A stretch of DNA of 64,000 nt from Marivivens geojensis (GTDB lineage Bacteria > Pseudomonadota > Alphaproteobacteria > Rhodobacterales > Rhodobacteraceae). Location: NCBI RefSeq assembly GCF_023540835.1, contig NZ_JALKCU010000001.1, positions 930,001-994,000 of the forward strand, in the 5' to 3' direction. Below the pieces are notes generated by a model. That model was not told where the DNA came from. It was given only the letters and a program-made list of their open reading frames with translations, and searched no databases. The stretch's first letter is position 1. The number at the start of each line of letters is the position of its first letter. The translations under genes were made by a program, and so were the position numbers. Positions 51,002-61,509 of this stretch are shown here, piece by piece.

Positions 51002-52263
51002 ACCCTGAATGGCTGATGCAGCAGGGCAAAGATGCCATGCTGCTGCATCAGGTGCATTCGGCCTATTCGGATCATCCGTCCCATATTGCAGTGGCGGTAT
51101 CTGGCGGCGGGGACTCCGTCGCCCTTTTGCATTTGGCCTACCGCGTTGTGGCGCAGACGGGGCAAACGCTCTCTGCTGTCACCGTCGATCATGGGCTAAG
51201 GGCCGAGTCCGCAACCGAGGCCGCGACCGTCGCCCAGTTCTGCCAAACGCTGAACATTCCCCACACGACCCTCAATTGGAACGGCACAGAGGCCCAAGGC
51301 AACCTCATGGCCGCCGCCCGCGATGCGCGGTATCAATTGATTGCAGACTGGGCCAAATCCAACGGGATCGGGCATGTCATGCTGGGCCACACTCGCGATG
51401 ACGAGGCAGAGACGTTTCTCATGCAACTTGGTCGTGGGGCAGGGGTGGATGGCCTGTCAGCTATGGACTGGCGACCCTGCCGGCTGGGTATTCACTGGGG
51501 CAGGCCGCTGCATCAGTTCATGCGGTCCGAACTGCGCGATTACCTAACCCGTCAGGGGATCGAGTGGATCGACGATCCGACCAACGAAAACCCTAAATAC
51601 CTCCGCAGCCGTATTCGCGCAGCGATGCCGCAACTGGCGGATCTGGGCCTCACTGTCGATGCAATCGCCACAAGCGCCTTTAACCAAAAGATGGCCCGGG
51701 CGGCACTTGATCATTACGCCGCGAGAGAGGCAGACACCCACCTGACCATTCAGGGCGGCGATGTGATCCTGCCCCGCAACCTCGACCGCCTGATGGTGCC
51801 TCAAGACATCCAGCGCAGGCTCTGGCTCGCATCCGTGATGTGGATCGGTGGCGGGGACCATGCGCCACGGCAAAGCGGTCTGTCCCAGATCACCCACGCC
51901 ATCCGCGACGGGCGCGATGTGACGCTAAACGGCTGCGCGGTCCTCGTGAAACGGGACCACATCCGTTTTACCCGCGAACTGAACGCTATGCGCGACCTGC
52001 GCTGTCCAACGACGGAAATCTGGGACGGACGGTGGAAACTGACGGGGCCTCACGCGCCCGATCTGCACATTTCCGCCGTAGGTGAAGAGGGGATTCGCCA
52101 GTGTTCCGACTGGAGAGCCTCCGGTTTCCCGCGTCCGTCGATTATTTCTTCGCCCGCCGTTTGGCGCTCAAACACCATAATAGCAGCGCCATTGGCAGGT
52201 TTCGGCACAGAATGGACTGCGCAGATCGTCGCGCCATTCAGTATGGGTAAGAACGTCCATTGA
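50992..52263 (+). CDS. tilS: tRNA(Ile)-lysidine synthase
   Basis: 423 aa. PP-loop SGGGDS at residues 37-42 and the following VTVDHGLRAES, GHTRDDEAETFLMQLGRG. Converts C34 of tRNA-Ile(CAU) to lysidine so that it reads AUA; essential in most bacteria. Starts inside the cpoB 3' end. Confidence 0.93.
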   Translation: MFLNPEWLMQQGKDAMLLHQVHSAYSDHPSHIAVAVSGGGDSVALLHLAYRVVAQTGQTLSAVTVDHGLRAESATEAATVAQFCQTLNIPHTTLNWNGTEAQGNLMAAARDARYQLIADWAKSNGIGHVMLGHTRDDEAETFLMQLGRGAGVDGLSAMDWRPCRLGIHWGRPLHQFMRSELRDYLTRQGIEWIDDPTNENPKYLRSRIRAAMPQLADLGLTVDAIATSAFNQKMARAALDHYAAREADTHLTIQGGDVILPRNLDRLMVPQDIQRRLWLASVMWIGGGDHAPRQSGLSQITHAIRDGRDVTLNGCAVLVKRDHIRFTRELNAMRDLRCPTTEIWDGRWKLTGPHAPDLHISAVGEEGIRQCSDWRASGFPRPSIISSPAVWRSNTIIAAPLAGFGTEWTAQIVAPFSMGKNVH

Positions 52264-52342
52264 ACCTCCTCGTTTGATCCCTATTTTAAGGAACAAATCT
52301 GACTTGCCGTAATGCAGGTCGGGAACGTCAAAGGAGTCCCCC

Positions 52343-54247
52343 TTGGGCAACGCACGCAATATCGTATTTTGGGTCGTCCTGTTTTTGCTGGTCGTCTCAC
52401 TCTTCAATGTTTTCTCGTCGGGTTCATCGAGCCTGCAATCCACTCAGCGGAGCTATTCCGAATTCATCCAAGCGGTGAATGATGGCAGCGTCCAAAAGGT
52501 AACGCTGGATGGCGAACGTGTCCTCTACACCGGAACTGACAATCGCGAATACGTTGCGATCCGTCCGACCGATGCGCAGGTCACAGATATGTTGATCGCA
52601 CGCGATATTCCGGTGACCGCAGACGCGCAGGAACAATCCACGTTCCAAGCTGTTCTCTTGAGCCTTCTGCCCTTTGTCCTGCTGATCGGCGTTTGGATCT
52701 ATTTCATGAACCGTATGCAAGGCGGTGGCCGTGGTGGCGCGATGGGCTTTGGCAAATCCAAGGCCAAATTGTTGACCGAGAAACATGGCCGCGTGACCTT
52801 TGATGACGTGGCTGGCATCGACGAGGCCAAAGAAGAACTGCAAGAGATCGTAGAGTTCCTGCGCAACCCGCAGAAATTCAGCCGCCTCGGTGGTAAGATC
52901 CCCAAAGGCGCGCTTCTCGTTGGCCCTCCGGGTACAGGTAAAACGCTTCTGGCACGCGCAATCGCGGGCGAGGCTGGCGTTCCGTTCTTCACCATCTCAG
53001 GTTCTGACTTTGTTGAAATGTTCGTTGGTGTGGGCGCATCCCGCGTCCGCGACATGTTCGAACAGGCGAAAAAGAACGCACCCTGCATCGTGTTCATCGA
53101 CGAGATCGACGCGGTCGGTCGTGCGCGTGGCGTTGGTATGGGCGGCGGCAACGACGAACGTGAACAAACGCTCAACCAGTTGCTCGTCGAAATGGACGGC
53201 TTTGAAGCCAATGAAGGCGTGATCATCGTTGCGGCAACCAACCGCCGTGACGTGCTCGACCCTGCGTTGCTGCGTCCGGGTCGTTTTGACCGACAGGTCA
53301 CCGTTCCGAACCCAGACATCAAAGGCCGCGAGAAAATCCTCGGCGTCCACGCTAAGAAAACCCCGCTCGGCCCTGACGTTGATCTGCGCATCATCGCACG
53401 CGGCACCCCTGGGTTTTCTGGTGCGGACCTCGCCAACCTCGTGAACGAAGCTGCCTTGACCGCTGCCCGCGTTGGTCGCCGCTTTGTCACTATGGTCGAC
53501 TTTGAGAACGCCAAGGACAAAGTCATGATGGGCGCGGAACGTCGTTCGATGGTTCTGACCCCTGATCAAAAAGAGAAAACCGCCTATCATGAGGCTGGCC
53601 ACGCTGTTGTTGGTCTGTCGCTGCCCGAATGTGACCCCGTCTATAAGGCGACGATCATTCCGCGTGGCGGTGCCTTGGGCATGGTTGTCTCTCTGCCAGA
53701 AATCGACCGCCTGAACTGGCACAAGGCTGAATGTCAGCAGAAACTCGCGATGACGATGGCGGGTAAAGCGGCAGAGATCATCAAATACGGCGCCGACAAT
53801 GTATCGAACGGCCCTGCAGGTGATATCCAGCAAGCCAGCCAATTGGCCCGCGCGATGGTTCTGCGTTGGGGTATGTCGGACAAGATCGGCAACGTGGATT
53901 ATTCCGAGGCCGCTGACGGCTATACGGGCAACACCGCTGGTTTCTCTGTCTCGGCGCACACCAAAGAAGCGATCGAAGAAGAAGTTCGCCAGTTCATTCA
54001 GGACGGCTATGACACCGCCTACCGTATTCTGACCGAAAAGAATGACGAATGGGAACGTCTGGCCCAAGGCCTGCTGGAATACGAAACCCTCACCGGTGAA
54101 GAAATCCAGCGCGTGATGAAGGGCGAACCGCCCCAAGGGAACGGCGACGACGATGCGGGCAATGCGCCGTCGGTTGTCGCGATGCCCAAGGCTGGCAAGG
54201 CCCGCAAGCCCAAGGACGACGGGCTAGAGCCGGAGCCTACTGCTTGA
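52343..54247 (+). CDS. ftsH: ATP-dependent zinc metalloprotease FtsH
   Basis: 634 aa from TTG 52343, which sits 6 nt behind AAGGAG and gives the usual GNARNI N-terminus. Two membrane segments (about 5-25 and 103-122), Walker A GPPGTGKT (194-201), Walker B VFIDEID, and zinc motif HEAGH in the 410s-420s. Degrades membrane and short-lived cytosolic proteins. A TTG start may limit expression. Confidence 0.96.
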   Translation: MGNARNIVFWVVLFLLVVSLFNVFSSGSSSLQSTQRSYSEFIQAVNDGSVQKVTLDGERVLYTGTDNREYVAIRPTDAQVTDMLIARDIPVTADAQEQSTFQAVLLSLLPFVLLIGVWIYFMNRMQGGGRGGAMGFGKSKAKLLTEKHGRVTFDDVAGIDEAKEELQEIVEFLRNPQKFSRLGGKIPKGALLVGPPGTGKTLLARAIAGEAGVPFFTISGSDFVEMFVGVGASRVRDMFEQAKKNAPCIVFIDEIDAVGRARGVGMGGGNDEREQTLNQLLVEMDGFEANEGVIIVAATNRRDVLDPALLRPGRFDRQVTVPNPDIKGREKILGVHAKKTPLGPDVDLRIIARGTPGFSGADLANLVNEAALTAARVGRRFVTMVDFENAKDKVMMGAERRSMVLTPDQKEKTAYHEAGHAVVGLSLPECDPVYKATIIPRGGALGMVVSLPEIDRLNWHKAECQQKLAMTMAGKAAEIIKYGADNVSNGPAGDIQQASQLARAMVLRWGMSDKIGNVDYSEAADGYTGNTAGFSVSAHTKEAIEEEVRQFIQDGYDTAYRILTEKNDEWERLAQGLLEYETLTGEEIQRVMKGEPPQGNGDDDAGNAPSVVAMPKAGKARKPKDDGLEPEPTA

Positions 54248-55029
54248 GCGGACAGCTAAAGAACGACTGGAACCCCGAAACCTATTCAAGGTTTCGGGGT
54301 TTGCGTTTGCGCCCCGCGATTGACCTGCTTCAACAGATTAGCGGCGAGGGGGAGGGCGATATCATCGACCTCGGATGTGGAAACGGCGCCGTGGGGGAAC
54401 CGCTCGCGGATCGTTTTGCAGGTCACAAGATCATTGGCGTTGATGCCTCTGAGGCAATGCTCGTGCAGGCTTCAGAAACCCGTGCCTACGATGACCTCGT
54501 TCATGCGCATATCGACCATTGGCAACCTGCCCGCCCGCCTGCGGTGATCTTTTCCAACGCAGTGCTCAATTGGATCGGCGATCATCAAACGTTGATGCCG
54601 CGGCTTGCAGGGCAATTGGCAGAGGGCGGTATTCTTGCCGTGCAAATGCCGGCTCAACATAATGCCCCGTCCCATGCGCTCGCCCGTGAAATCGCGGTCG
54701 AGATGTTCCCAGACCGCTTTGCAGACGGCGGCTGGAATACGGATGTTCTGGACCCAGCGGCCTACCACCGCATCCTGTCTGACCTCGGCACCGTCACCGC
54801 GTGGGAAACGACTTACCTCCAGCCGCTGACCGCCGTAGACGCTGGCCACCCCGTGCGCCATTTCACCCAGTCCACCTACCTGCGCCCGATCCTCGATACA
54901 CTTGATGAGGACGAACAGGCCAGCTACCTCGCGGCCTATGAGGCTGGGTTGGCTGTGGCCTATCCTCTGTTACCCAACGGCGGCGTTTTATTCCCGTTCC
55001 GCCGTATCTTCTTTGTTTTGGAAACGTAA
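54244..55029 (+). CDS. Trans-aconitate 2-methyltransferase-like SAM methyltransferase
   Basis: 261 aa; TTG start at 54244 overlapping the ftsH stop by 4 nt. SAM motif [29 protein letters not shown] opening and [11 protein letters not shown] are typical of Tam proteins. It would methylate trans-aconitate, an inhibitor of aconitase. Substrate inferred from family. Confidence 0.85.
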   Translation: MSGQLKNDWNPETYSRFRGLRLRPAIDLLQQISGEGEGDIIDLGCGNGAVGEPLADRFAGHKIIGVDASEAMLVQASETRAYDDLVHAHIDHWQPARPPAVIFSNAVLNWIGDHQTLMPRLAGQLAEGGILAVQMPAQHNAPSHALAREIAVEMFPDRFADGGWNTDVLDPAAYHRILSDLGTVTAWETTYLQPLTAVDAGHPVRHFTQSTYLRPILDTLDEDEQASYLAAYEAGLAVAYPLLPNGGVLFPFRRIFFVLET

Positions 55030-55614
55030 ATGCCTGCCCTGATTAAGACCAAGTATTCTGGAACGATTACTCACCTCGGCTACATGCCCACGCTGTCGGA
55101 TGGCACTGTCACGTCACATACTGTCGATCAGATGGCGATGGACTTCGGGGGCTATGACAAGGACGCCCACTATGGCCTGACGCGCCCGTCGTGCAGCCGT
55201 GTGACCCAGCAGTACCCCAAAGGCACCGATATTCGGAACACCCGTCAAATCTCGATCCTATCTGCCAATGAGATGGCAGAGATCGCCGCAGACCTCGGGC
55301 TAGAGGCGCTGGACCCGCTGTGGCTCGGCGCGACGATTGTGATCGACGGTATCCCTGATTTCTCGCACATCCCGCCGTCCTCGCGTCTGCAGTGCGAACG
55401 CACTGGCCTGACGCTGACGGTCGATATGCAAAACCGCCCCTGTCACATCGTCGCTAAGACCATTGAAGAGGCAGAGCCGGGGCATGGCAAAACGTTCAAA
55501 AGCGCCGCAAATGGCAAACGTGGTGTGACGGCTTGGGTCGAACGGATCGGAGAGATTCAGATCGGCGATCAGCTTACTTTGCACGTGCCAGATCAACGCG
55601 CTTGGGCCCCTTAG
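55030..55614 (+). CDS. MOSC-domain protein
   Basis: 194 aa, starting at the base after the methyltransferase stop. The pattern [37 protein letters not shown] and [15 protein letters not shown] (the single conserved Cys) fits MOSC domains, which carry sulfur for molybdenum-cofactor-linked or metal-sulfur chemistry. Specific substrate unknown. Confidence 0.8.
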   Translation: MPALIKTKYSGTITHLGYMPTLSDGTVTSHTVDQMAMDFGGYDKDAHYGLTRPSCSRVTQQYPKGTDIRNTRQISILSANEMAEIAADLGLEALDPLWLGATIVIDGIPDFSHIPPSSRLQCERTGLTLTVDMQNRPCHIVAKTIEEAEPGHGKTFKSAANGKRGVTAWVERIGEIQIGDQLTLHVPDQRAWAP

Positions 55615-55741
55615 GTTTCCGATCGGCAACCGCCTGTTCCTCATGGCGGCGATTTCAAGGCTGAATAGGTCGGAAACGCATAGTTGCCCCTCTTCCTCTC
55701 GCGATAGCCTTGCCGCAAATAACAGGGAAGAGGAAAGTACC
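55614..55741 (+). promoter_or_regulatory. fhs leader with inverted repeats over the ribosome site
   Basis: GTTTCCGA (from 55614) pairs with TCGGAAAC near 55670. A second pair, CCTCTTCC (55689-55696) with GGAAGAGG (55726-55733), covers part of the fhs Shine-Dalgarno (GAGGAAAG). This could hide the ribosome site in one fold. No known riboswitch class is recognised. Confidence 0.4.
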
Positions 55742-57418
55742 GTGACTTTTAAGACTGATATTCAGATTGCTCGCGAGGCAAACAAGAAACCTATCCAAGA
55801 GATCGGTGCGATCCTCGGTATCGATTCTGCGGATTTGATCCCTTACGGTCACGATAAGGCGAAAGTCTCTTCTCGTTTTGTCGAAGAAGTTAAATCGCGC
55901 AAGAACGGTAAACTGATCCTCGTCACTGCGATCAACCCGACCCCTGCGGGCGAAGGTAAGACCACCACCACCGTAGGTCTGGGCGATGGTCTGAACCGTA
56001 TCGGTCAGAAAGCTGCGATCTGTATCCGCGAAGCGTCCCTCGGGCCGAACTTTGGGATGAAGGGAGGCGCGGCTGGTGGCGGTTACGCGCAGATCGTTCC
56101 GATGGAGGACATGAACCTCCACTTCACGGGCGACTTCCACGCGATCACTTCGGCGCACAACCTTCTGTCGGCGATGATCGACAACCACATCTACTGGGGC
56201 AACGAGCTCGAGATTGACGAACGTCGTGTATCCTGGCGCCGCGTTTTGGACATGAACGACCGCGCTCTGCGTGACACCGTGACCTCGCTCGGTGGTGTGT
56301 CGAACGGCTTCCCGCGTCAGACGGGCTTTGACATCACTGTGGCCTCCGAAGTTATGGCGATCCTCTGCCTCGCAAACGACATCGACGACCTTCAGGAACG
56401 TCTGGGTTCGATGATCGTGGCCTACTGCCGCGACCGCACTCCGATCTATTGCCGCGACATCAAAGCCGACGGCGCAATGACCGTTCTGCTCAAGGACGCG
56501 ATGCAGCCGAACCTCGTTCAAACGCTCGAAAACAACCCTGCTTTCGTTCATGGCGGACCGTTCGCAAACATCGCGCACGGCTGTAACTCTGTTGTTGCGA
56601 CGACCACCGCGTTGAAACTTGCAGACTATGTCGTCACAGAAGCTGGTTTCGGTGCTGACCTCGGCGCTGAAAAGTTCATGAACATCAAATGCCGCAAGGC
56701 TGGCCTCGCACCTGACGCTGTTGTTGTCGTGGCGACCGTGCGCGCGATGAAAATGAACGGTGGTGTGGCGAAAGCTGACCTTGGCGCTGAAAACGTCGCT
56801 GCGGTCGAAAAAGGCTGCCCGAACCTTGGTCGTCACATCGCCAACGTGAAATCGTTCGGCGTGCCTGTTGTGGTTGCGATCAACCACTTCGTCACCGACA
56901 CCGAAGCTGAAATCCAAGCGGTCAAAGACTACGTTGCCAAGCAAGGCGCCGAAGCGATCCTGTCGACCCACTGGGCTGACGGCGGCAAAGGTGCAGAAGC
57001 ACTGGCCCACAAGGTCGTGCAACTGGCGAACTCTGGTTCGGCTCACTTTGCACCGCTTTACCCCGATGAAATGCCTTTGTTCCAAAAGGTCGAAACCATC
57101 GCAAAACGCATCTACCACGCGGACGAAGTTATTGCGGACAAGAAAATCCGCGACCAACTGCGCGAATGGGAAGACGCAGGCTACGGCAACCTGCCAGTCT
57201 GTATGGCAAAGACACAATATTCGTTCTCAACCGACCCGAACCTGCGTGGCGCTCCGACCGGACATAGCGTTCCGATCCGCGAAGTGCGCCTGTCCGCCGG
57301 TGCTGGTTTCGTTGTGGTAATCTGCGGTGAGATCATGACCATGCCCGGTCTCCCGCGTGTGCCGAGCGCGGAAAACATCCGTATCGGTGACAATGGGCAA
57401 GTTGAGGGGCTGTTCTGA
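55742..57418 (+). CDS. fhs: Formate-tetrahydrofolate ligase
   Basis: 558 aa from GTG 55742, right behind GAGGAAAG; an upstream in-frame extension from 55643 lacks family similarity. ATP site [18 protein letters not shown] and the family blocks [20 protein letters not shown] and [13 protein letters not shown]. Makes 10-formyl-THF from formate; with FolD downstream it feeds C1 units in marine alphaproteobacteria. Confidence 0.96.
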   Translation: MTFKTDIQIAREANKKPIQEIGAILGIDSADLIPYGHDKAKVSSRFVEEVKSRKNGKLILVTAINPTPAGEGKTTTTVGLGDGLNRIGQKAAICIREASLGPNFGMKGGAAGGGYAQIVPMEDMNLHFTGDFHAITSAHNLLSAMIDNHIYWGNELEIDERRVSWRRVLDMNDRALRDTVTSLGGVSNGFPRQTGFDITVASEVMAILCLANDIDDLQERLGSMIVAYCRDRTPIYCRDIKADGAMTVLLKDAMQPNLVQTLENNPAFVHGGPFANIAHGCNSVVATTTALKLADYVVTEAGFGADLGAEKFMNIKCRKAGLAPDAVVVVATVRAMKMNGGVAKADLGAENVAAVEKGCPNLGRHIANVKSFGVPVVVAINHFVTDTEAEIQAVKDYVAKQGAEAILSTHWADGGKGAEALAHKVVQLANSGSAHFAPLYPDEMPLFQKVETIAKRIYHADEVIADKKIRDQLREWEDAGYGNLPVCMAKTQYSFSTDPNLRGAPTGHSVPIREVRLSAGAGFVVVICGEIMTMPGLPRVPSAENIRIGDNGQVEGLF

Positions 57419-57466
57419 TCCGTTCCTCGGATCAGCAACACCACCAATTGAAAAGAGGGGAGCCGT

Positions 57467-58360
57467 ATGTCGGCAACTGTGATTGACGGAAAGGCCTTTG
57501 CGGCCTCAGTGCGCGAAAAGGTGGCGGGTCATGTGGCCCGCCTGAAAGAAGAGCAAGGGATCGTTCCGGGCCTTGCTGTGGTTTTGGTTGGCGAAGATCC
57601 TGCGAGCCAAGTCTACGTGCGCTCTAAGGGCAAACAGACCGTCGAAGTCGGTATGAAGTCTTTTGAATACAAACTGCCTGATACCACGACCGAAGACGAA
57701 CTATTGGCCGTCATCGACAAACTGAACAACGATCCGCAGGTTCACGGGATCTTGGTTCAGTTGCCGTTGCCGTCGCATATGAACTCTGACCTTGTGATCA
57801 ACGCGATTGATCCGGCGAAGGACGTGGACGGGTTCCATATCTCGAACGTTGGTCTGTTGGGCACTGGGCAGAAATCGATGGTGCCGTGCACGCCGCTCGG
57901 CTGTTTGATGATGCTGCGGGATCACCACGGGTCGCTGTCGGGTCTGAATGCCGTTGTGATCGGTCGTTCGAACATCGTCGGCAAACCGATGGCGCAGCTT
58001 CTGCTGGGCGATAGCTGCACCGTCACCATCGCGCACAGCCGCACCAAAGACATCGAAGCCGTCGTCCGTCAGGCCGATATCGTTGTCGCAGCTGTTGGCC
58101 GTCCTGAAATGGTCACAGGCGACTGGATCAAGCCGGGTGCGACTGTCATCGACGTGGGTATCAACCGGATCGACGCAGGCGAGGGTAAAACCCGTCTGGT
58201 CGGGGATTGCCACTATGACAGCTGCGCTGAGGTTGCTGGTGCGATCACACCTGTTCCGGGTGGCGTTGGCCCGATGACCATTGCGTGCCTTCTGGCGAAC
58301 ACCGTGACCGCCTGTTGCCGTGCCAACGGTCTGCCAGAGCCCAAAGGCCTCACGGCTTAA
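57467..58360 (+). CDS. folD: Bifunctional methylene-THF dehydrogenase/cyclohydrolase
   Basis: 297 aa. Signatures: [15 protein letters not shown] (catalytic Lys), QLPLPSHMN, and [18 protein letters not shown] near the C-terminus. Interconverts methylene-, methenyl- and formyl-THF. A perfect CTGATCCG/CGGATCAG hairpin overlaps the fhs stop upstream; strong GAGGGGAG before the start. Confidence 0.96.
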   Translation: MSATVIDGKAFAASVREKVAGHVARLKEEQGIVPGLAVVLVGEDPASQVYVRSKGKQTVEVGMKSFEYKLPDTTTEDELLAVIDKLNNDPQVHGILVQLPLPSHMNSDLVINAIDPAKDVDGFHISNVGLLGTGQKSMVPCTPLGCLMMLRDHHGSLSGLNAVVIGRSNIVGKPMAQLLLGDSCTVTIAHSRTKDIEAVVRQADIVVAAVGRPEMVTGDWIKPGATVIDVGINRIDAGEGKTRLVGDCHYDSCAEVAGAITPVPGGVGPMTIACLLANTVTACCRANGLPEPKGLTA

Positions 58361-58381
58361 TACCAATAGCCCTTGCCGTGA

Positions 58382-59065
58382 TTACGGCAGGGGCACCACC
58401 AAGGCCCGCGGTCCCGTCAGCACCGCAAACGCCCGCGCCGCAAAGAGATCCCTGATCGGGGATTTGACCGCAGGAATCCCACCCGTGTAGGTCCCGAAGG
58501 CGGGCATAATCAGTCGATTTTCATCATAGACAAAACAGGCTCGCGCAGGTCCGCTGAGGCTGTGTTTCGGGTGGTAATGGCCCGACACTTCGGCCTGTGC
58601 ATCGCGTTCTGCGATATGACGGAATGTCAGTGATCCCGCCGTCACTTCGTCCACATATTCCCCGCCCAATTCGACAGGCCCCGCATCGTGGTTCCCTGCG
58701 ATCCAGACCCATTCGCGCCCTGCCTGCATCCGTGCCAGCCACAGCTTCTCTGCGTCGGGCATATGTTCGATCGCCTCAACATCGTCAAAGCTATCACCCA
58801 AACAAATCACACGCGCAGGTGACACTTCATCCAACACAGCATCCAGACGCGTCAGCGTATCCCGCGTGTCAAAGGGCGGCAGCAGGGCGCGCCCCTTGCG
58901 GGCAAAACGTTCGGACTTGCACAGGTGAAGGTCCGACACGACGAGCGTGTCATGATCGGCCAGCCACAACGCGCCATCGGCACGCGCGGTCAGTTGTGTG
59001 TTACAGAGGGAAAAATCGTGATGCGTCATGCCAGCGTCTTTGGCCGCAGCAGGGAAATGCGTCAA
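58382..59065 (-). CDS. pdeM: Ligase-associated DNA damage response endonuclease PdeM
   Basis: 227 aa (start could be ATG 59029). Calcineurin-like phosphoesterase motifs: VVSDLHLCK, CLGDSFDD, IAGNHDAG and SGHYHPKHS. This protein is regularly encoded beside the ligase-associated DEXH helicase, with which it may process broken DNA ends. Located just after that helicase gene. Confidence 0.88.
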   Translation of the reverse strand: MTHFPAAAKDAGMTHHDFSLCNTQLTARADGALWLADHDTLVVSDLHLCKSERFARKGRALLPPFDTRDTLTRLDAVLDEVSPARVICLGDSFDDVEAIEHMPDAEKLWLARMQAGREWVWIAGNHDAGPVELGGEYVDEVTAGSLTFRHIAERDAQAEVSGHYHPKHSLSGPARACFVYDENRLIMPAFGTYTGGIPAVKSPIRDLFAARAFAVLTGPRALVVPLP

Positions 59066-59071
59066 GTGGAC

Positions 59072-61462
59072 TTAGCCCAATCCTGCCTCTTTCATCAGGG
59101 CTTCGGCGCGTTCGGCCTCTAGCCGCTCGCGGGCGACCCCTTGGACGGGTATCTTTCCGACCTCTAACAGCAGGGGCGCGGCCAGTGGCGGCAGACGGTC
59201 GAGCGCCAGATGATCAATCCGTCCACTCGTCCGTGTAAGCATTTCCTCAATCCGCCCAAAATCGACCAAGCCGCGCATGGCTTCTTCGCGGGTGATACGC
59301 AGCATAAGGTGGTCGGGGTCGTATTTCACCAATGTGTCATAGAGGATATCGGACGACACGGTTGCCTGCCGCCCCGTCTTTTTCGACTGCGGCGTGTTGC
59401 GCATCATCAGCATGGCGATGGTGGCCGCCGTGCGGAACGTCCGCTTCATCACCATGTTCGATTGCAGCCACCGATCACGCCCCTCGCGCAGCCCGTCAGC
59501 CGTGAGGAGGGGGGCGACATCTTCAACAGGATCCAACCCCCAAACCAGCGTCGCATAATCCGTCGCGACAAAGCCCAAGGGCGCGAGGCCCGCTTCTTCC
59601 ATCCGTTGCGTCAGGATGAGGCCCAGCGTTTGTTGCGCATTGCGCCCCGCAAAGCCGTAGACGCACATGAACTGCCGCCCGTCATGTGGAAAGGTCTCGA
59701 CCAGCAGCCTATCCGCGCGGGGCAGGTGCGATACCTCGCGCTGAAGGTTCAACCACTCCGCCGTATGACGGGGCAACTCGGGCCAATCGCTGTGCTGGAA
59801 CATCGCCAAAACGCGAGCCGAAAGCTGCGTCGATGTGGCGAACTTTGTCCCGTTGAACACGGCGACGCGCGGGTTCTGAGCGGCAGAGCGCGTGACCTCC
59901 ACCACCATTTCCTTGATCCCTTGATAGCGGACGATTTGTCCGCCGATCAGGAAGGTATCCCCTGCGGTCAGCGTCGCGGCAAAGCTCTCTTCGACTTCAC
60001 CCAGAGGTTTACCGGCACCCCGCATCCGCACCTTCAGCGTTTCGGTGTCCTGAATGGTGCCGATGTTCATGCGGATCGATTGCGCGGCCCGTGGATCGCG
60101 AAGCTGCCACAGCCCGTTCCGCTCCATCAACCGTTGCCATCGGTCATAGGCCCGCAGCGCATAACCGCCCGTCGCCACGAACTCCAAACAGTCGTCAAAT
60201 GCCGCTCGCGATAGCCCCGCATAGGCGCCAACGGATTTGACCTCGTGATACAACTCGGTCGCGTCAAACGGACCTGCACAGGCTCGGATCAGGATGTGCT
60301 GGCACAGAACATCACGCGGCCCTTCCCCCTTGGGGTCGCCGTCCAGATCATGGTCCCGCGCGGCGGCAAGTGCCGCAACACATTCGATCACCTCGAACCT
60401 ATTCGCAGGAACCAAGAGCGCCTTGGATGGCGCATTATATCGGTGATTGGCCCGCCCGATCCTCTGGATCAACCGCTTCACGTTCTTGGGCGCGCCGACC
60501 TGAATGACCAGATCGACGTTGCCCCAATCGATACCCAGATCGAGGCTCCCTGTGCAGACCACCGCCCGCAAGTCCCCGCGCACCATGGCCGCCTCAACCG
60601 CATCGCGCTGATCCCGCGAGAGGCTCCCGTGGTGGATGCCAATCGGCAAATCGTCCGTATTGGCGAGCCAGAGGTTGTGAAAGAATATCTCTGCCTGCGC
60701 CCGTGTGTTGTGAAAAATCAGCGTGGTTTTGTGCCGTTTGACCTCTTCCAACACCGCAGGGATCGCATAGCTCGCCCCTCCACCAGCCCAAGGCGGCGGG
60801 GTGTCTGTGACCAACATCGCAATATCAGGCGCAGGACCTGGGTCCGCGTTGAGGATCGCGCAGCCGGTGGGGGACAGTTCCCGTGCGAGGGCCTGAGGGT
60901 CCTCAACCGTTGCCGACAGGCCCACGCGCCGCAGGTCAGGGCACATCGCCTCGAGCCGCGAGAGGGCCAGCATCAACTGATCGCCGCGTTTGCTCTCGGA
61001 CAGGGCGTGGATTTCATCGACGATCACGCGTTTCAGGCCGCGAAACATCCGAGGCGCATCCTCGTAAGAGGTCAGCAGCGCAAGGCTCTCTGGCGTGGTC
61101 AACAGAATATGAGGCGGATCAACCCGCTGTCGTTTCTTGAGCGTGGCACTGGTGTCGCCCGTCCGATCTTCAATGCGGATTGGCAACGCCATGTCCACAA
61201 CAGGCCGCCGCAGGTTCCGCCCGATGTCCGCAGCCAGCGCCTTGAGTGGCGAGATATAGAGCGTATGAAGCCCCTCGTGCGTGCCATCCGCCAGTTCGAC
61301 CAAGCTCGGCAAAAAACCAGCCAGCGTCTTACCGCCGCCGGTCGGGGCAATCAGCAGCAACGCCTTTTCTGACGCCCGCTCCAGCATGTCGCGTTGATGC
61401 GGGTGGATCTGCCAGCCACGGCTCGCGAACCAATCATCGAAAATTTGGGGTAGGGCGGTCAT
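59072..61462 (-). CDS. Ligase-associated DEXH-box helicase (Lhr family)
   Basis: 796 aa. Walker A APTGGGKTLAGFLPSL, DEIH (VIVDEIHALSESKRGDQ), motif VI RIGRANHRY, and a long Lhr-type C-terminal half. Forms a repair module with PdeM and, in relatives, a DNA ligase and Lhr-like exonuclease; the ligase is outside this window. ATG start at 61462. Confidence 0.92.
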   Translation of the reverse strand: MTALPQIFDDWFASRGWQIHPHQRDMLERASEKALLLIAPTGGGKTLAGFLPSLVELADGTHEGLHTLYISPLKALAADIGRNLRRPVVDMALPIRIEDRTGDTSATLKKRQRVDPPHILLTTPESLALLTSYEDAPRMFRGLKRVIVDEIHALSESKRGDQLMLALSRLEAMCPDLRRVGLSATVEDPQALARELSPTGCAILNADPGPAPDIAMLVTDTPPPWAGGGASYAIPAVLEEVKRHKTTLIFHNTRAQAEIFFHNLWLANTDDLPIGIHHGSLSRDQRDAVEAAMVRGDLRAVVCTGSLDLGIDWGNVDLVIQVGAPKNVKRLIQRIGRANHRYNAPSKALLVPANRFEVIECVAALAAARDHDLDGDPKGEGPRDVLCQHILIRACAGPFDATELYHEVKSVGAYAGLSRAAFDDCLEFVATGGYALRAYDRWQRLMERNGLWQLRDPRAAQSIRMNIGTIQDTETLKVRMRGAGKPLGEVEESFAATLTAGDTFLIGGQIVRYQGIKEMVVEVTRSAAQNPRVAVFNGTKFATSTQLSARVLAMFQHSDWPELPRHTAEWLNLQREVSHLPRADRLLVETFPHDGRQFMCVYGFAGRNAQQTLGLILTQRMEEAGLAPLGFVATDYATLVWGLDPVEDVAPLLTADGLREGRDRWLQSNMVMKRTFRTAATIAMLMMRNTPQSKKTGRQATVSSDILYDTLVKYDPDHLMLRITREEAMRGLVDFGRIEEMLTRTSGRIDHLALDRLPPLAAPLLLEVGKIPVQGVARERLEAERAEALMKEAGLG

Positions 61463-61509
61463 ACCGCCAATCTGCCTTGGTTCAGGGCCGCGTCAACCCC
61501 AGCAACCGA

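Noticed and set aside
55655-57217. 520-aa ORF opposite fhs
   Set aside because: Antisense shadow rich in Arg/Asp/His/Val. The + strand fhs is complete with all motifs.
59210-61372. Two long + strand ORFs opposite the DEXH helicase
   Set aside because: Typical antisense frames of a GC-rich gene; His/Arg/Gln/Pro-rich with no motifs, while the - strand gene has full helicase motifs.
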